From Tetracentron sinense (taxonomy: Eukaryota; Streptophyta; Magnoliopsida; Trochodendrales; Trochodendraceae), in NCBI GenBank assembly GCA_015143295.1, contig CM026560.1, positions 8,372,501 to 8,436,500 on the forward strand: 64,000 nucleotides of DNA, given 5' to 3'. The notes beneath the pieces are model-generated. The model had not been told where the DNA came from and did no database searches. It saw only the letters and a program-made list of their open reading frames with translations. The translations under genes were made by a program, and so were the position numbers. Shown piece by piece: positions 33,067 through 45,126 of the stretch (positions are counted from its first letter, which is position 1; every line of letters begins with the position of its first letter).

Positions 33067-34870
33067 TGTAGAACCCCGACACTTTGTACATAGCACTGTG
33101 AACAGAATTGGAGCCACATGGGGCCCAGGTGGGGCTGAAGCTCCCCCTAAAATTTTGGGGAATTTTTGTTTTCTATCGCCCTATTAGGGACATAGCTTAG
33201 GAGATGGGCGGAGTCAGGTGGGACAAGGTCCCCTAGCCCCTCCTAAACTTCTGAGAAATAAATACAATCTTTAGAAACAGACACCAATTGACGCGATGGC
33301 CCATGAACTTGACCCTAAAAAAATAATTCAGGGGCTACGCCGCCGAACCCCCATTGTTAGCCCTCCTTGCAAGAGAATCTTGGCTCCGCCCCTGACTGTG
33401 AATAGTGTTTTAAAAAGCCTAAAAGTCTTATGTATTGTCATGAATGGTTAATAATGATCAAGAGGGTTTTGGTTGCAATTTAAATGGTAAAGATGTTATG
33501 GCATGTGTTAAAGTCTCAAGGGTGTGTGTCAGGGTCCTAAGGACCCTCTTGTGTGGTCAAAGTATGATCAAAGTTGTAAAGAAAAGAAGAGGAATGTCTT
33601 AACATACCTTTGAATTTAGGGCCTATTTAAACCATTAATAATTTAGAATTTGAAATTGTACATTAGAAAATTTTGTTCTCCTTTGAGTCCAACGCAAGTT
33701 GAATCGCCTAAATCCGATAAGTTAGTCCAATGTTATGGTCGAAACATCAAGCGAGGGGATAACAGGGAAAAAAATCAGTCAACTGATTTGGACCCTGAGC
33801 TTTTACTCTCTGTTTCAAAACCAGTCGACCAATTTTGAAGGGTCACCAAAATCAGTTGACTGATTTTGACTCTGAGGGAAAAAGCCATGTAAACGAATGG
33901 TACTTGGGGTTTTCACAACCCTAACTCTATAAATACTCATTTTTTTGTGGGATTAGGGATCTTAACACTTTGAGAGACATATTTTGAGAGGGAAAGAGAT
34001 AGGTCTAGGATTTCAAAAGGGGTTTTTGTGTGAAATCAAAGGAGGAGCTTGATTCTTGCTTCCAAAGCTTCCTCAAGCTTGGATCTTCTTCCTTGAGCGT
34101 GGATCTTCATCCTCAAGCTCAAATCTAGTGTCCAAGGGGTTTCTCAAGTGAAGATTTGATCTTAATAAGTTAGATACCTTCTACTACCTTGCTTTGTTAA
34201 GATTCAAATATTGAAAAGTAGGATTCCATGCATGATTTTTGAATAGAAATTGTAAATACATTCTACTCTCTAACCTTGCTATGATTCAACTACAAAAAAA
34301 TGGGATTTGATGTATGGTTTTCAATGAAAAATGTAAATACACTCTAATACCTAATGTTGTTGTGATTTCCTTAGTAAAGGGTGATGATATGCATGAATGG
34401 TAATGAAATTAGATCAAGTATGCCCATGTATTGTATGCTACTTCTATGTATGAAATTTGAGCATATGTTTCCATGTCTAAAGGCTTTCTAGGTTTACTAA
34501 AATGTTCACAAGCACTCTATGCACATGTATGCATTGGATGATCGAGTTTTCTACAATATCGGGTATCCCAAAATGTTCATAAGTTACAAGACTTTCAATA
34601 AAATCACAAGTATGATTCACAAACACCATGATAAAGCCAAACATAAGGATTGGTCAAGGATAGGGCATATCAAAGGATATGTTATATTCGGTTTCAAGAG
34701 AAGACAAGCAAGAGTGATAATGCCAAACAGAAGAGTTGGTCAACGATGATTAGTGTGCCAATTTCAAGCATGTTCAATTATGGGTATCTACATACCCGGC
34801 TTCTGAAAGTAGCTCTTTTTAATTTTAGAAAAACAGTTATTGGGGGGCATACATTGAATCCCAAGATTCG
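33067..34870 (+). mobile_element. Partial Gypsy LTR, family G, with hAT insertion
   Basis: Starts TGTAGAACCCCGACAC at 33067. It contains a divergent copy of the conserved U3 block (about 33682-33745), CAGTCAACTGATTT/CAGTCGACCAATTT words (33772-33870), TATA box CTATAAATAC near 33929, and an ATG-free exon to about 34168 followed by GTTAGATACC. A repeated segment with GTAAATACA(T/C)TCTA follows. No stem-loop or acidic ORF is seen; the right end is lost. Confidence 0.6.
33103..33394. mobile_element. Non-autonomous hAT element (292 bp)
   Basis: Flanked by an exact 8-bp duplication ACTGTGAA (33095-33102 and 33395-33402), the size made by hAT transposases. Ends are CAGAATTGGAGCCA and, inverted, CAGGGGCGGAGCCA. 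No coding capacity. It sits in LTR G, whose homology resumes on both sides. Confidence 0.88.
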
Positions 34871-35465
34871 ACTATAGTTTTAATTGATTTTATTCAATGA
34901 AGGATAAAACAATCACCATCGTGACTTTGATATAGCAAAGTCGTCTCTACGATTTAAAGGATAGAACGATACCCACAAAACTTCCCAAATGAAAAATCTC
35001 CTTCGTGATTCACACGAATCTTTATCTTCAATGATTGGTTCTGATATTATTCAAGATCAATACAAAAACCAAGAGAAGAAGAAGAGAGTAGTGACCGTAC
35101 AACCCAAGGGAGGGGAGTGATTTGGGCGTGAGCTTTAGGGGAGAGAGAGAAAAACGTGTGGGGAGAGTTGTGCCAAAGGGGTGGGCGTCCCACCCTTTAT
35201 ATAGGCCAACAACCTTATCTTAGATTGCTTACTTGCAATCCAAGACTTCTATCTCAATTCTAATCCAATTAGAATTCCCTCTCGTTGATTCTTAATGATA
35301 GTTCCTAATCCAATTAGGATTTATCCAAAATAAAAACTAACATTATCCATTTCCTATTTAATAGGAAAAATAATTAGTAACCTACTAATTCAATCCCTAC
35401 TTGATAGGAAATCATTAGTAACAAACTAATATATCAATTACATACTTAATAGGAAATCATTAATT
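34871..35465 (-). promoter_or_regulatory. Possible minus-strand LTR or promoter fragment with TATA box
   Basis: On the minus strand GGCCTATATAAAGGG (35190-35204) would be a strong TATA box, followed by C/T-rich leader sequence down to about 35090. The right part holds repeats of TAATAGGAAATCATTA. No ORF. Could be an LTR of an unrelated retrotransposon; unproven. Confidence 0.35.
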
Positions 35466-35760
35466 CACTACAAAAATATAGGCTTTTAGCAGCAATCTTT
35501 TAACAGCGTTTAACAAAAAACGCCTCGAAAGGCCTTCAACCACAGCGTTTCCAATGAAACGCCGCTGATTTTATGGCGGGAGCATTTTATCATAGCGTTT
35601 TAATAAAAAACGCCGTAGTTGGTAGTCTATAACGACGTTTTATAAATAAATGCCGTAGTTGAGGGACTCTATAACAGCGTTTTTTAAAAAGTGCGGCAGA
35701 AGACATGCCAAGCACGACATTACTTAAGGGTATTTCACGACACTTTTTAGAAACACCGTG
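35466..35760 (+). repeat. CACTA 5' terminal inverted repeat and subterminal repeats
   Basis: After the CACTAC terminus, words such as AACGCCGTAGTTG, AAACGCCGCTG and the inverse GCGTTTTATAAA or GCGTTTT recur about every 40-50 bp in both orientations, as in the binding region for the CACTA-encoded DNA-binding protein. ATT at 35463-35465 would be the 3-bp target duplication. Confidence 0.75.
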
Positions 35761-38267
35761 AAAGGCCATGTATTTGGCATTTTAGAGCCCGACCCTTTCC
35801 CACTTCTCTTTCCCTCCACTTCTCTTTCTCTCCCTTTCCCTTTCCCTCCACTGCTCTCTGCTCTAGCTCCCAGCTCCTGCTTCGCCTCTGGCTCACCTGC
35901 TCCACCTCCACCTCCATCTCTCCGGCTCCGACTCCGGCTCCTGCTCCCCTGCGCTGCCCCTGCCCCCCTATTCGGTCCTTCTTCAGCCGACGGTGACTTC
36001 CTCTTCGGCGGTAAGCTTCTCTCTCTCGTTCTCCCTTACCTTTGCAAGCTTCTCTCTGTCTCTCCCTTAATTTTCTCTCTTTGCTCAGGTCTCCAGCAGC
36101 CCTAGGTAATTTTTTTTTATTTTGTTTTTTAACTGCAAATTCAGGGTTTAAGTGGTTTTTGGGGGAATACTGTTTGGGTTTTAATGTTTTCTTCTTTTTA
36201 TTCTCGTGGAGGGTTTCGAAAGAGGGTTTCATGATAGGGTTTCGAAAGAGGGTTTCGATCATTGTGGCATTTGTGTGGTACCAAGCAATTTTCTTTCTCT
36301 GTTTCACTTTTTGTGTTATTGAAATATAATTAAAGAAATCAGTATATTAAGAAGTGGTTGATCCAGTATATTAAGAAATCAGTATAGGTTACTATTACAG
36401 CATCGATGCTTGTATCAGCCTTTTAGGGATGGTAGTGCTGTAGATATTCTATGTGGCTTTTAAATTTGTTTATGTTAACTAAGATTTTTCTTTCTTTTTT
36501 TGCTTTCGATTTTTTCCTTCCTATTTTGAGTTACTATAAAGCTTCATTACCAGTGGTTGATCCAGTTTTCTGAGGTTTCCTAGTGTTTGTTGAGAATGCC
36601 ATTGTTACTATAAAGCTTGTAACAATTTTTGTTGCGCATGCATATAAAAAATACCAAAGCGATTTATCAGCCTTTCTACATTAGTAACAGAGACCAGCAC
36701 AAGAAACTACAGTAACACTTTTCTTGCTCTCTCCGTCTCTCTAATGTTTGCATTCTGAACAATGTTAATGGTCTTGAGGGGTTTATAAATTGTATGATAT
36801 TGAGGTCTTGCCTCTTTTTGCTCTTAATTTCAGGACCATTTTTTTTCTGCATTTTCGGAATTACTGGTAGCAATACAACTGCTCTAATATTGTTTGCCTC
36901 TCTATTCTATATTAGGACCATGGTTGTTAGAAATAGTAGCAGTATCGGAAGGTAGCTGAGATTCATGAGAGTGGTTGTAGTTTTTTTTTGGGTGTATATG
37001 GCATCATTTATCTAAGTAGGTTACAAAGACTCCTGCCTAATACATACATTACCCAATGAAAATAACTTGCGAAATGATGAGAATCCATGGCTTTACTTGA
37101 CGCAAGAGGCGGGGTGTGGCTCAGTCTCACTTGGATCGGTTACACATACCCAATATTTATTTATTTATTTATTTTGTTGGAAACACTTATAATCATTGAT
37201 GGTGCCGTATTGCGTGTAAATTGAAAACATTTATTAAGAGACGGGACTTACATAGCAACTTGTAGTTCTTCAGTTTTAAGAGGGTCACCCTTGTGAGTTT
37301 GCATGTGTTGTGTGTGTGTGTGAGTGAGTGGGTGGTGTGAGTCTTTCCTTGTATTTGCCTTCAGTCATTGCCTTGTGGTATGATTGAGTTTACCAAAAAA
37401 AAACCAAAGCCTTAGGGTGAGTGTTTAGTCCCACATCGGGTAACTACTCGAGCATGTTGTCCCATATAAGTTCCTTAACGCCTCAAACGGTTGGTACCCG
37501 TTTTGAGGAGCTCTAGGGTGAAGCTTACATGGGCTGCATGTGTGTGTGTGTGAGTTTGCATGTGCTGTGTGTGTGTGTGAGTGAGTGGGTGGTGTGAGTC
37601 TTTCCTTGTATTTGCCTTCAGTCATTGCCTTGTGGTATGATTGAGTTTACCAAAAAAAAAAAAAGAGGGTCACCCTTGTAAAAAGCCCAGATATTTACAG
37701 CCAAAATAACTTATGCGAATCGCAAACATCTGTTGAAGTTTCTCCTCTCCATTAAAATTCAAACTGATGACAAAAAAGTCATTGTAGAGCCCGAAGTGAA
37801 CCTTCCTTCCATTCCTCCGTTAACTTTCCCTAACCTACAAGGAACTTGACTTGACTTCAAAGTTGTCCCATGATTGAATCTCTAGTTGGGTTTCTCTTAT
37901 TTCACCCATTTACGGTGTTGTTGAGATGTGATCTTTGATCTCTATCTTGGACTGAGATCTCAGTAAAAGCTCTATTGTTTTCAGGCGTTCTCGAGTTGGT
38001 TTCTGTGAATCTGGCCGCCAACACCTTGATTTCTTTTTCTGTTGATTTGGGCTACAGCAACAGAAAGCTCGGGTTCCAGTATAGGGATTCTCGTCATTTG
38101 AAGCCATGGCTTCACTGATTTCCCCTTTTTGTGATTGATGAGTTTAGATTTATTTGGTGTTTCCTATCAATTTCGAATTCCTTGGGGGAAATTTGGGTCT
38201 GATTTAGGAGGGGTTCATTTCAAGCTGGAATATTCGCACATGGAGTTGATAATTTTAAACTTTTAAT

Positions 38268-38311
<44 letters not shown>

Positions 38312-39656
38312 AGATCGACGAGAGAGAAGAAATAGAGTCATGCGTCCTTTTTTTTGGTAATTGGATGTAATAAATTTCATTGATGACTATTATTTGATCT
38401 AGAAATGTTCAAAAGTAATCTAAAAATGCAAGCTTGTGAATGCATTTTTTTAGTGAATTTGATGTTGACTAAATTTGTCTAGTCATTCTTCAGTTTTGAT
38501 CCAGATAGTTGTTTCAGATGATGATTTCTTTTTTTAGCATTAGTATTGATGTTCTTAAAATGAAAATAAACATAGAGTTATTATATTTAAATTGGAAGTT
38601 ATCTTTTTATCTACCTCCATCTATTTTGTTGTTCAACGTAAATGGGTCTAAAACTTCCATGTTTGGGTAAGGTTTAGCTAAACAGGGAAGAGATCCTTTT
38701 ATTTCTTTTGATGCATGTTGTGCTTTCTAGGTACGAAGTCGTGATAACGGCATGATACATGTCATCACACCATTGGGCTGCATAATTGTTACCACAGGTT
38801 ATGTTTATAAGAAACTTAGGGGCTTGTGGTCTATGTTAAATGTTTAAACTGCTAATTAAAAGTGTTTATTTACTAAGTATTGACTGTGTTGGCTTAAGTT
38901 CATACTCATGCATGCATTAAACCTTAGATCTCCCGTTCAAGAATCATTGTGTGACAAGTGCATTTCTTGTATCACCTATTTGGACGGATTAGTTGTAAAC
39001 TATGTCGTTTAGTTCTCTTGCGGGGCTAAATGCTGGTTAACAACTTTTCGGTCTTGTTTGTGATAAAATGTATTTGTCTGTATATGATTCTTGAATTGTC
39101 CGGTTGGACAGTTTGGGAATGCATAATCTCCAGTGTAGTCAGTTGCTCATGGTTGGTCCAAATTGAGGAAAATTTTGTCAATCGTTTCTCTTGTTCTCTG
39201 GGTACATACTTAGACAATGTGGCATGCATGCTTGCCCCTAGTCTAAGTTGTGTACTTAGAGAACCATAGAGAAATGCTGCCGAAATTTCCTTGAAATGGA
39301 ACAAAACACTTGAGCTATTGACTTCTGGGGATTATGCATTCCTGAATGGGATAGGAACACCCCACCCGTTAGAAGAGGAGTTGATGATGATAGGAAGCAT
39401 GCATGCATATATATGATTGTGTAGATGGTCAAGTAATTGACACATGTTTTATTAAAACTTACTGATGTGATAAACTTTTGTTATTTCTCAGAATAACAAA
39501 CGAAGACGGACTTATAAATCTAATCTTATAACTCATGGATAAGAGTTGGATTGGAATGTCAAGGTACTTTTATCTATAAGTTTTTATGAAGTATCAAATT
39601 AATTATGTATTGTTAGTATCTAAGCAATTGTGAATGCAATTGTTATATTACATAGG
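35761..39656 (+). other. CACTA 5' leader/intron region, no coding sequence
   Basis: A C/T-rich strip (35790-36060) with GCGGTAAGCTTC near 36010 looks like an untranslated first exon with a donor. The rest is AT-rich and non-coding, with a (TA)n microsatellite at about 38272-38308. The transposase ATG follows an acceptor-like TTACATAG at 39655. The ORFs on both strands near 35750-36330 look like effects of the biased composition. Confidence 0.5.
37295..37662 (+). mobile_element. SINE-like dimeric retroposon with snRNA-type promoter motif
   Basis: Flanked by a 15-17 bp direct repeat (AAGAGGGTCACCCTTGT at 37278-37294 and 37663-37679). It holds a 5'-truncated unit (37295-37400) and a longer unit (about 37410-37662), both ending TTGAGTTTACC plus an A tract. 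The long unit starts with GTCCCACATCG (37428-37438), the plant USE element of snRNA/7SL genes, then TATAAG at 37465, with 26 bp between them. CCTCAAACGG ... CCGTTTTGAGG (37481-37508) forms a hairpin. No coding capacity. Confidence 0.72.
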
Positions 39657-42605
39657 ATGTCAAAGGAATATATAGAAGGGGTAAAGCAGTTTATACAGTT
39701 TGCATTAGCTCATGGAGCGACTAATAACAATGGCAGTATAAAGTGTCCGTGTCCCAAATGCAACAATGTGGTTTACCAAGATAGACTTACAGCTTTCGAC
39801 CATATGATATGTAATGGATTCGACTTGAATTATAAAATCTGGTTTTATCACGGGGAAGACATATTGCAACACACACCTGCTGTCCAAGTTTCTCAAAATC
39901 CTTATGTGCAAGACAGACATAATGAGATGGAAGATATGGTGCACGATGTGTTCGGGGTCCCAAACCAAGATGAGGCTACTAGTAGTCGGGATTCCAATCC
40001 TGAGTCTGATAGATTTTTCCAATTGATAAGGGATGCGGGACAGCCTTTGTATCCAGCATGTACGAAACACACCAAGTTGTCTTTCATCGTAAGATTATAT
40101 CACATTAAGTGTCTTAGTGGATGGAGCAATAAGTCATTCACTATGTTGCTTGAGTTGTTGAGGGAAGTACTCCCTGAGGGTTCAACACTACCAGATACTT
40201 ACTTTCAGACAAAAAAGGTGATGTCAGATTTGGGGCTTAACTATGATAAAATTGATGCCTGTCCTAATGATTGCATGCTTTACTGGAAAGAGTCTGCAAA
40301 GAAGCAAACATGTGACATGTGTGGTGAATCAAGATGGAAGGCAGGGGATGATCAAGCGGAACGCAAGAAGAAAACTCCGGCAAAGATTTTGCGTCACTTC
40401 CCATTAAAACCCAGGTTACAAAGGTTGTTCATGTCATCCAAGACTGCTACTGAAATGAGATGGCATGATGAGGATCGAACTAAGGATGGGATGTTAAGGC
40501 ATCCTGCAGACTCACCAGCTTGGGAAAATTTGGATAAAAAGTATCCTTTGTTCGCCTCAGATGCTCGCAATGTCAGGCTTGGGTTGGCGAGTGATGGCTT
40601 CAATCCATTTAGGACAATGAGTATTGCTCACAGCACATGGCCCGTGGTTCTTATTCCCTATAACTTGCCACCGTGGATGTGTATGAAGCAGCCGAACTTT
40701 ATTCTGTCCTTACTTATTCCCGGTCCCTCTGGGCCAGGAAATGCAATTGATGTTTACATGAGGCCTCTAGTTGAGGAGTTGAAGGACTTGTGGGAGAATG
40801 GGTTGACAACTTATGATGCGTCAAAGAAGGAGACATTTGTAATGCGTGCGGCATTGCTCTGGACCATTAGCGACTTCCCAGGGTATGCCATGTTGTCAGG
40901 TTGGAGCACGAAAGGAAAGTTGGCATGCCCTTCATGCCATAAGGACACTTGTAGCCGACACTTGTCTAAGAGCAAGAAGCAATGTTACATGGGGCACCAT
41001 CGTTTCTTAAAGCCGGATCACAAGTGTCGGAGGAATAGAAACTCTTTCGATGGCACTACAGAGTTCAGATGTGCTCCAACTCCAATCTCTGGGTCCGATG
41101 TGTTGTGTCAGTTGGAGGGTATTCCTTTCTCCCTTGGTAAGCAAACTGGGCAAACAGGACGAAAGCAGACAAGCCATGAGGATATGCCGTATAATTGGAA
41201 GAAGAAGAGTATATTCTTCGAGTTGCCATACTGGGAGCATAATTTGTTGAGGCACAACCTTGATGTAATGCATATTGAGAAAAATGTATGTGACAATGTG
41301 ATTGGGACTTTGTTAGGTTTGGAAGGAAAATCTAAGGATGGTTTAAAAGCGCGTAACGACTTGGTTGAAATGGGAATTCGACATGCACTTCACCCTCAGT
41401 TGCTGCCTGGCAGAAGCAAAGTTTATTTGCCCCCTGCATGCTTTTCGATGGACAAGAATGAGAAAGAGTTATTTTACAAAGTTTTGAAGAGTGTGAAGGT
41501 TCCAGATAGTTACTCGTCAAATATTGCAAGACATGTCAATATCAAAGAGCGTAAAATTTATGGACTAAAGAGTCACGACTCTCATGTTATAATGCAACAA
41601 TTCCTACCACTGGCTGTGAGGAAAACATTGCCGAATAATGTAACTTCAGTCTTAATTGAATTGAGCAACTTCTTTCTTGGTATATGTTCAAAAGTCTGTC
41701 AAGTGGAGGATTTGAGACGGTTAGAGGAGAAAATTGCGCTTACACTTTGTTATTTAGAGAAAACTTTCCCACCGACTTTCTTTGATATTATGGTGCACTT
41801 GCCTATACACCTGGCCGCAGAGGCAAGACTAGGTGGACCTGTACAATACCGGTGGATGTATCCTATCGAAAGGTATGCCTTCAATTATAATTTTATAGTT
41901 GTGTTCAAACTTCTTGTTATCAAGAATTTCTTTTAGCTTAACAAAATTTAATTCATATAGGTACTTATATACACTGAAGTCTTATGTGCGCAATCGAGCC
42001 CGACCAGAGGGTTCCATTGCAGAAGGGTACTTGGCAGAAGAATGCATGACATTCTGCTCCAGGTATCTAAATAATATGGAATCGAGATTAAACAAGCCGA
42101 TGAGGAATGACGATGAAAGTGTAATAGGTAGTGCAGAGTCATATATCTTAAGTGACTTGGAATGGCAGCAGGCACATCGTTATGTGTTGATTAACTGCGA
42201 TAAAGTCACAAAATGTAGAGACCCGAATCTTTTTCATGTTTTTAGTGCATTGCATTAAGGGTATTTTAGTCTATAAATTAAGTGGATATTAGAAATTCTA
42301 ATGTCGCGCCCCAAAACCCACCCTAGGAGTTAGAGTGAACTTTGGACGACAAAACATGACTTGCATGACTTGCTTGACAAACCATCCTGCAAAAACCCGC
42401 AGAGCATATACAATAGAGGACATTATCAGCGGAAACATACTCTATCATGACACAGCGGAAGACTAACAACCCTTTATGTATATACATACTTAAATTCAAG
42501 TTTTATACAAAAGCAATCCATAAGAAAGTACGGACAGACCCGCAAAAATACGTGGATATAATCTCTCATCTCACCCACAGCTATTCACTCAGAATCTACA
42601 ACCAC

Positions 42606-42725
42606 CTAATGGTAACCCTCTACGGGAGGTTCCTCCAAAGGCTCCTCGACGTACTCCTCCACCACCCATGGACCAGGAGCACAAACATCAACTAGAGCAG
42701 CAGCTCCCTCGGAACCTGCCGACAT
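42606..42725 (-). CDS. Acidic LTR mini-ORF, family C2
   Basis: 39 codons from ATG 42725 (MSAGSEGAAALVDVC), core PWVVEEYVEEPLEEPPVEG, TAG at 42606-42608. The acceptor-like GTCGGCAG and the preceding stem-loop GCTGAG/CTCAGC are present. Confidence 0.42.
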   Translation of the reverse strand: MSAGSEGAAALVDVCAPGPWVVEEYVEEPLEEPPVEGYH

Positions 42726-43072
42726 AAGAAGTACGGCTGAGCATGGAATACTCAGCGGGTACTAAATACTAACCAACAGTCATAGTATACAGATAGCATA
42801 CATAAAGTAGGAAACAAATTTGCATATATAGAACAGGAACAATTTATATCATACAAGGAAGTAAAGCAATTTATATTCATGGTTGCATTCAGAAAGACTG
42901 ATAAAACCCTTGAAAACATCGTGCACTTGACTTGACTTGAAATACCCTTTGCGTGATTGTGAACCTGTTAACCGTGTCATGCTTGTCATGCTTGCATCAT
43001 GCGTGCCATGTCATGTCATGCGTGTCATGCGAGTATCATGCTTGTTTGTTCATAATTTAAACATGTTCACAT

Positions 43073-43215
43073 GCCTAGTTGCCGTTCATAGTCCGTCGCA
43101 ACTAGTACCCTATATACAGATAGGTATGCCTAGTTGCCGTTCATAGCCCGTCGCAACTAGCATCCATGCGGAATGTGAATGCCTAGTTGCCGTTCATAGC
43201 CCGTCGCAACTAGCA
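43073..43215 (-). repeat. Hairpin repeats of family C2 (three units)
   Basis: Three units of CTAGTTGC, 15 bp, GCAACTAG: a perfect 8-bp inverted repeat each. Unrelated in sequence to the A/B repeat but in the same slot of the LTR. Confidence 0.85.
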
Positions 43216-44281
43216 TCCATCCATGTAATGCCATGCAGAGTTATGCGTGTCATGTGAATGCTATGCTATGCGTGTCATGCGATGCTATGCGTGTCATGCG
43301 ATGCTATGCGTGTCATGCGAGGGGATGGGGGACCCTTCTTATGATAATGCATGATTGACTTGTCCTTGCCAATAGCGAGGTAAAACATATCGTAGGATAT
43401 GTCCCACCTCTAACCATGTTCTTGAAAACCTCGATAAATCATGTCATGCATGCCGTGCTCGTGGGAACCGTGTACATACTTGCATTTAAATTTAAACATG
43501 ACATTTGGGAAATTTCACAACACACATAACATTAAAGATTGAGACATTCAATATTCATAGCATTTAGGGAAAGCAGAAAACACACTATCATGGGCCCTAG
43601 CAATATTCAGAATTTATTAGGCATGAATTTACTAATTTACAGCTCACTTTATTCACCTTGGCATTTCATCAAACATGGTGTGTTCATTATGGATTACCCT
43701 ACAACATGCTTTTCTAAATGGGTTTTTCTCAAATCATACATGTAGGTTCATTATTGAAACAATGCCCTTCCCCATTTGTTCATCACACACAACCATTGGC
43801 ATCCAATCGCCCATTCCATCTCCATTCACCATTCACCATTAACCATTCTCCATTCACCATTCATCCATCTCATGACACATGTGTAAATGAAAGAAAATCA
43901 AAAGAAAGGAAGGGGAAAGAAGAACTATAACTAGGAGGGTAGTAAAAAGTACCGACTTTGAAGAAATGAGGAAGAAACCCCTTTCCAAAACGACTGTGTA
44001 GCTGCTGCCCCAGTTTGAGGAGATGCTCCTCACGAGTTTGTGCCTTGATCTTGAAGAAAAATGGGCTGGAGGTTGATCTAGGGTTTCAAAACCCTTTGAT
44101 TTCTCTCCAAAATGGAAACCCTAGGTGGGAATCGCCTTCTCCCCTTTCTCCTATTCTCTCAAACTCTCTAAGTGTCGAATGAAGCCCTAAAGGCTCGGGT
44201 TAAAGTCTTAAGGTAAGAGTGAACTGACTAAAAGACCGTAATACCCTTACTGGGATTTCTGCAATGACGCGAGGACCGTGA

Positions 44282-44888
44282 ATAGTGCTGAACACATTGT
44301 GCTGTGAATAGTGCCAACTCATGGTGCCATGAATAGTGCCAACTCGTGGTGGCGTGAATAGTGCCAACTCGTGGTGGCGTGAATAGTGCCAACTCGTGGT
44401 GCCGTGAATAGTGCAACTCGTGGTGCCGTGAATAGTGCCAACTCGTGGTGGCATGAATAGTGCAACTCGTGGTGCCATGAATTGTGCCAACTCGTGGTGG
44501 CGTGAATAGTGCAACTCGTGGTGCCCTGAATAGTGCCAACTCGTGGTGGCGTGAATAGTGCCAACTCGTGGTGGCATGAATAGTGCAACTCGTGGTGCCA
44601 TGATAAGTGCCAACTCGTGGTGCTGTGAATAGTGTCAACTCGTGGTGGCGTGAATAGTGCCAACTCGTGGTGGCGTAATTAGTGCCAACTCGTGGTGGCG
44701 TGAATAGTGCAACTCGTGGTGCCATGAATAGTGCCAACTCGTGGTGGCGTGATCAAGGGTGACGAACCCGTTGTCACGTTGTCTCATGTACAGCGTGCCT
44801 GTGGTGAGTTGTACAACGTGCCCGTGGTGAGTTGTACAACGTACCCATGGTGAGCTGCACAACGTGCCCGTGGTGAGTTGTACAACGG
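44282..44888 (-). repeat. U3 short-repeat array, family C2
   Basis: About twenty units of roughly 25 bp, plus strand GTGAATAGTGCCAACTCGTG plus GTGGC, then a few GTGGTGAGTTGTACAACGTG units. In reverse complement the core GGCACTATTCAC equals that of the family A array. Long minus-strand frames here are repeat artefacts. Confidence 0.9.
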
Positions 44889-45126
44889 ATGCACACAGTA
44901 TACGTTTTCCTACAGGTACAGACTGTATTGGCCATATCTTTTGACTCCTTCGTCCGATTTTGACGATTCAACTTGCGTTGTGTTCGTACTTCGAAGAGGA
45001 ACAATTCTGGCATTTCAAAATTTCCAAATTCTTCCTCATTTATTAATCATACCTCTTAAAAAGGCAAACATGACAACGAGAGTGTCATGTATTAACTGTG
45101 AAAAAGGTCCGGGGCTCTACATCTAA

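Larger units (their letters stand above)
42302..45121 (-). mobile_element. Reverse solo LTR, family C2, inside the 5' LTR of D
   Basis: Flanked by TCTAA at 42297-42301 and 45122-45126 (perfect). Plus-strand ends are TGTCGCGCCCC and GGGGCTCTACA. Minus-strand order: conserved U3 block (45005-44929), array (44888-44282), ATG-free exon ending near 43954 before GTCGGTACT, hairpin repeats (43215-43073), stem-loop and acidic ORF (42725-42606). The 3' LTR of D shows the uninterrupted site. Confidence 0.93.

Noticed and set aside
35747..36329. Frames on both strands over the C/T-rich strip after the CACTA end
   Set aside because: Biased composition opens both strands. No domain; it looks like a transposon leader.
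38272..38308. (TA)n tract, and another at about 53066-53090
   Set aside because: Ordinary microsatellites in CACTA intron-like sequence.
44200..44862. Minus-strand frames up to 169 codons, rich in HYS, TTSWH and PRVGT
   Set aside because: Translation of a 25-bp tandem repeat; all three frames read similar words. Not a gene.
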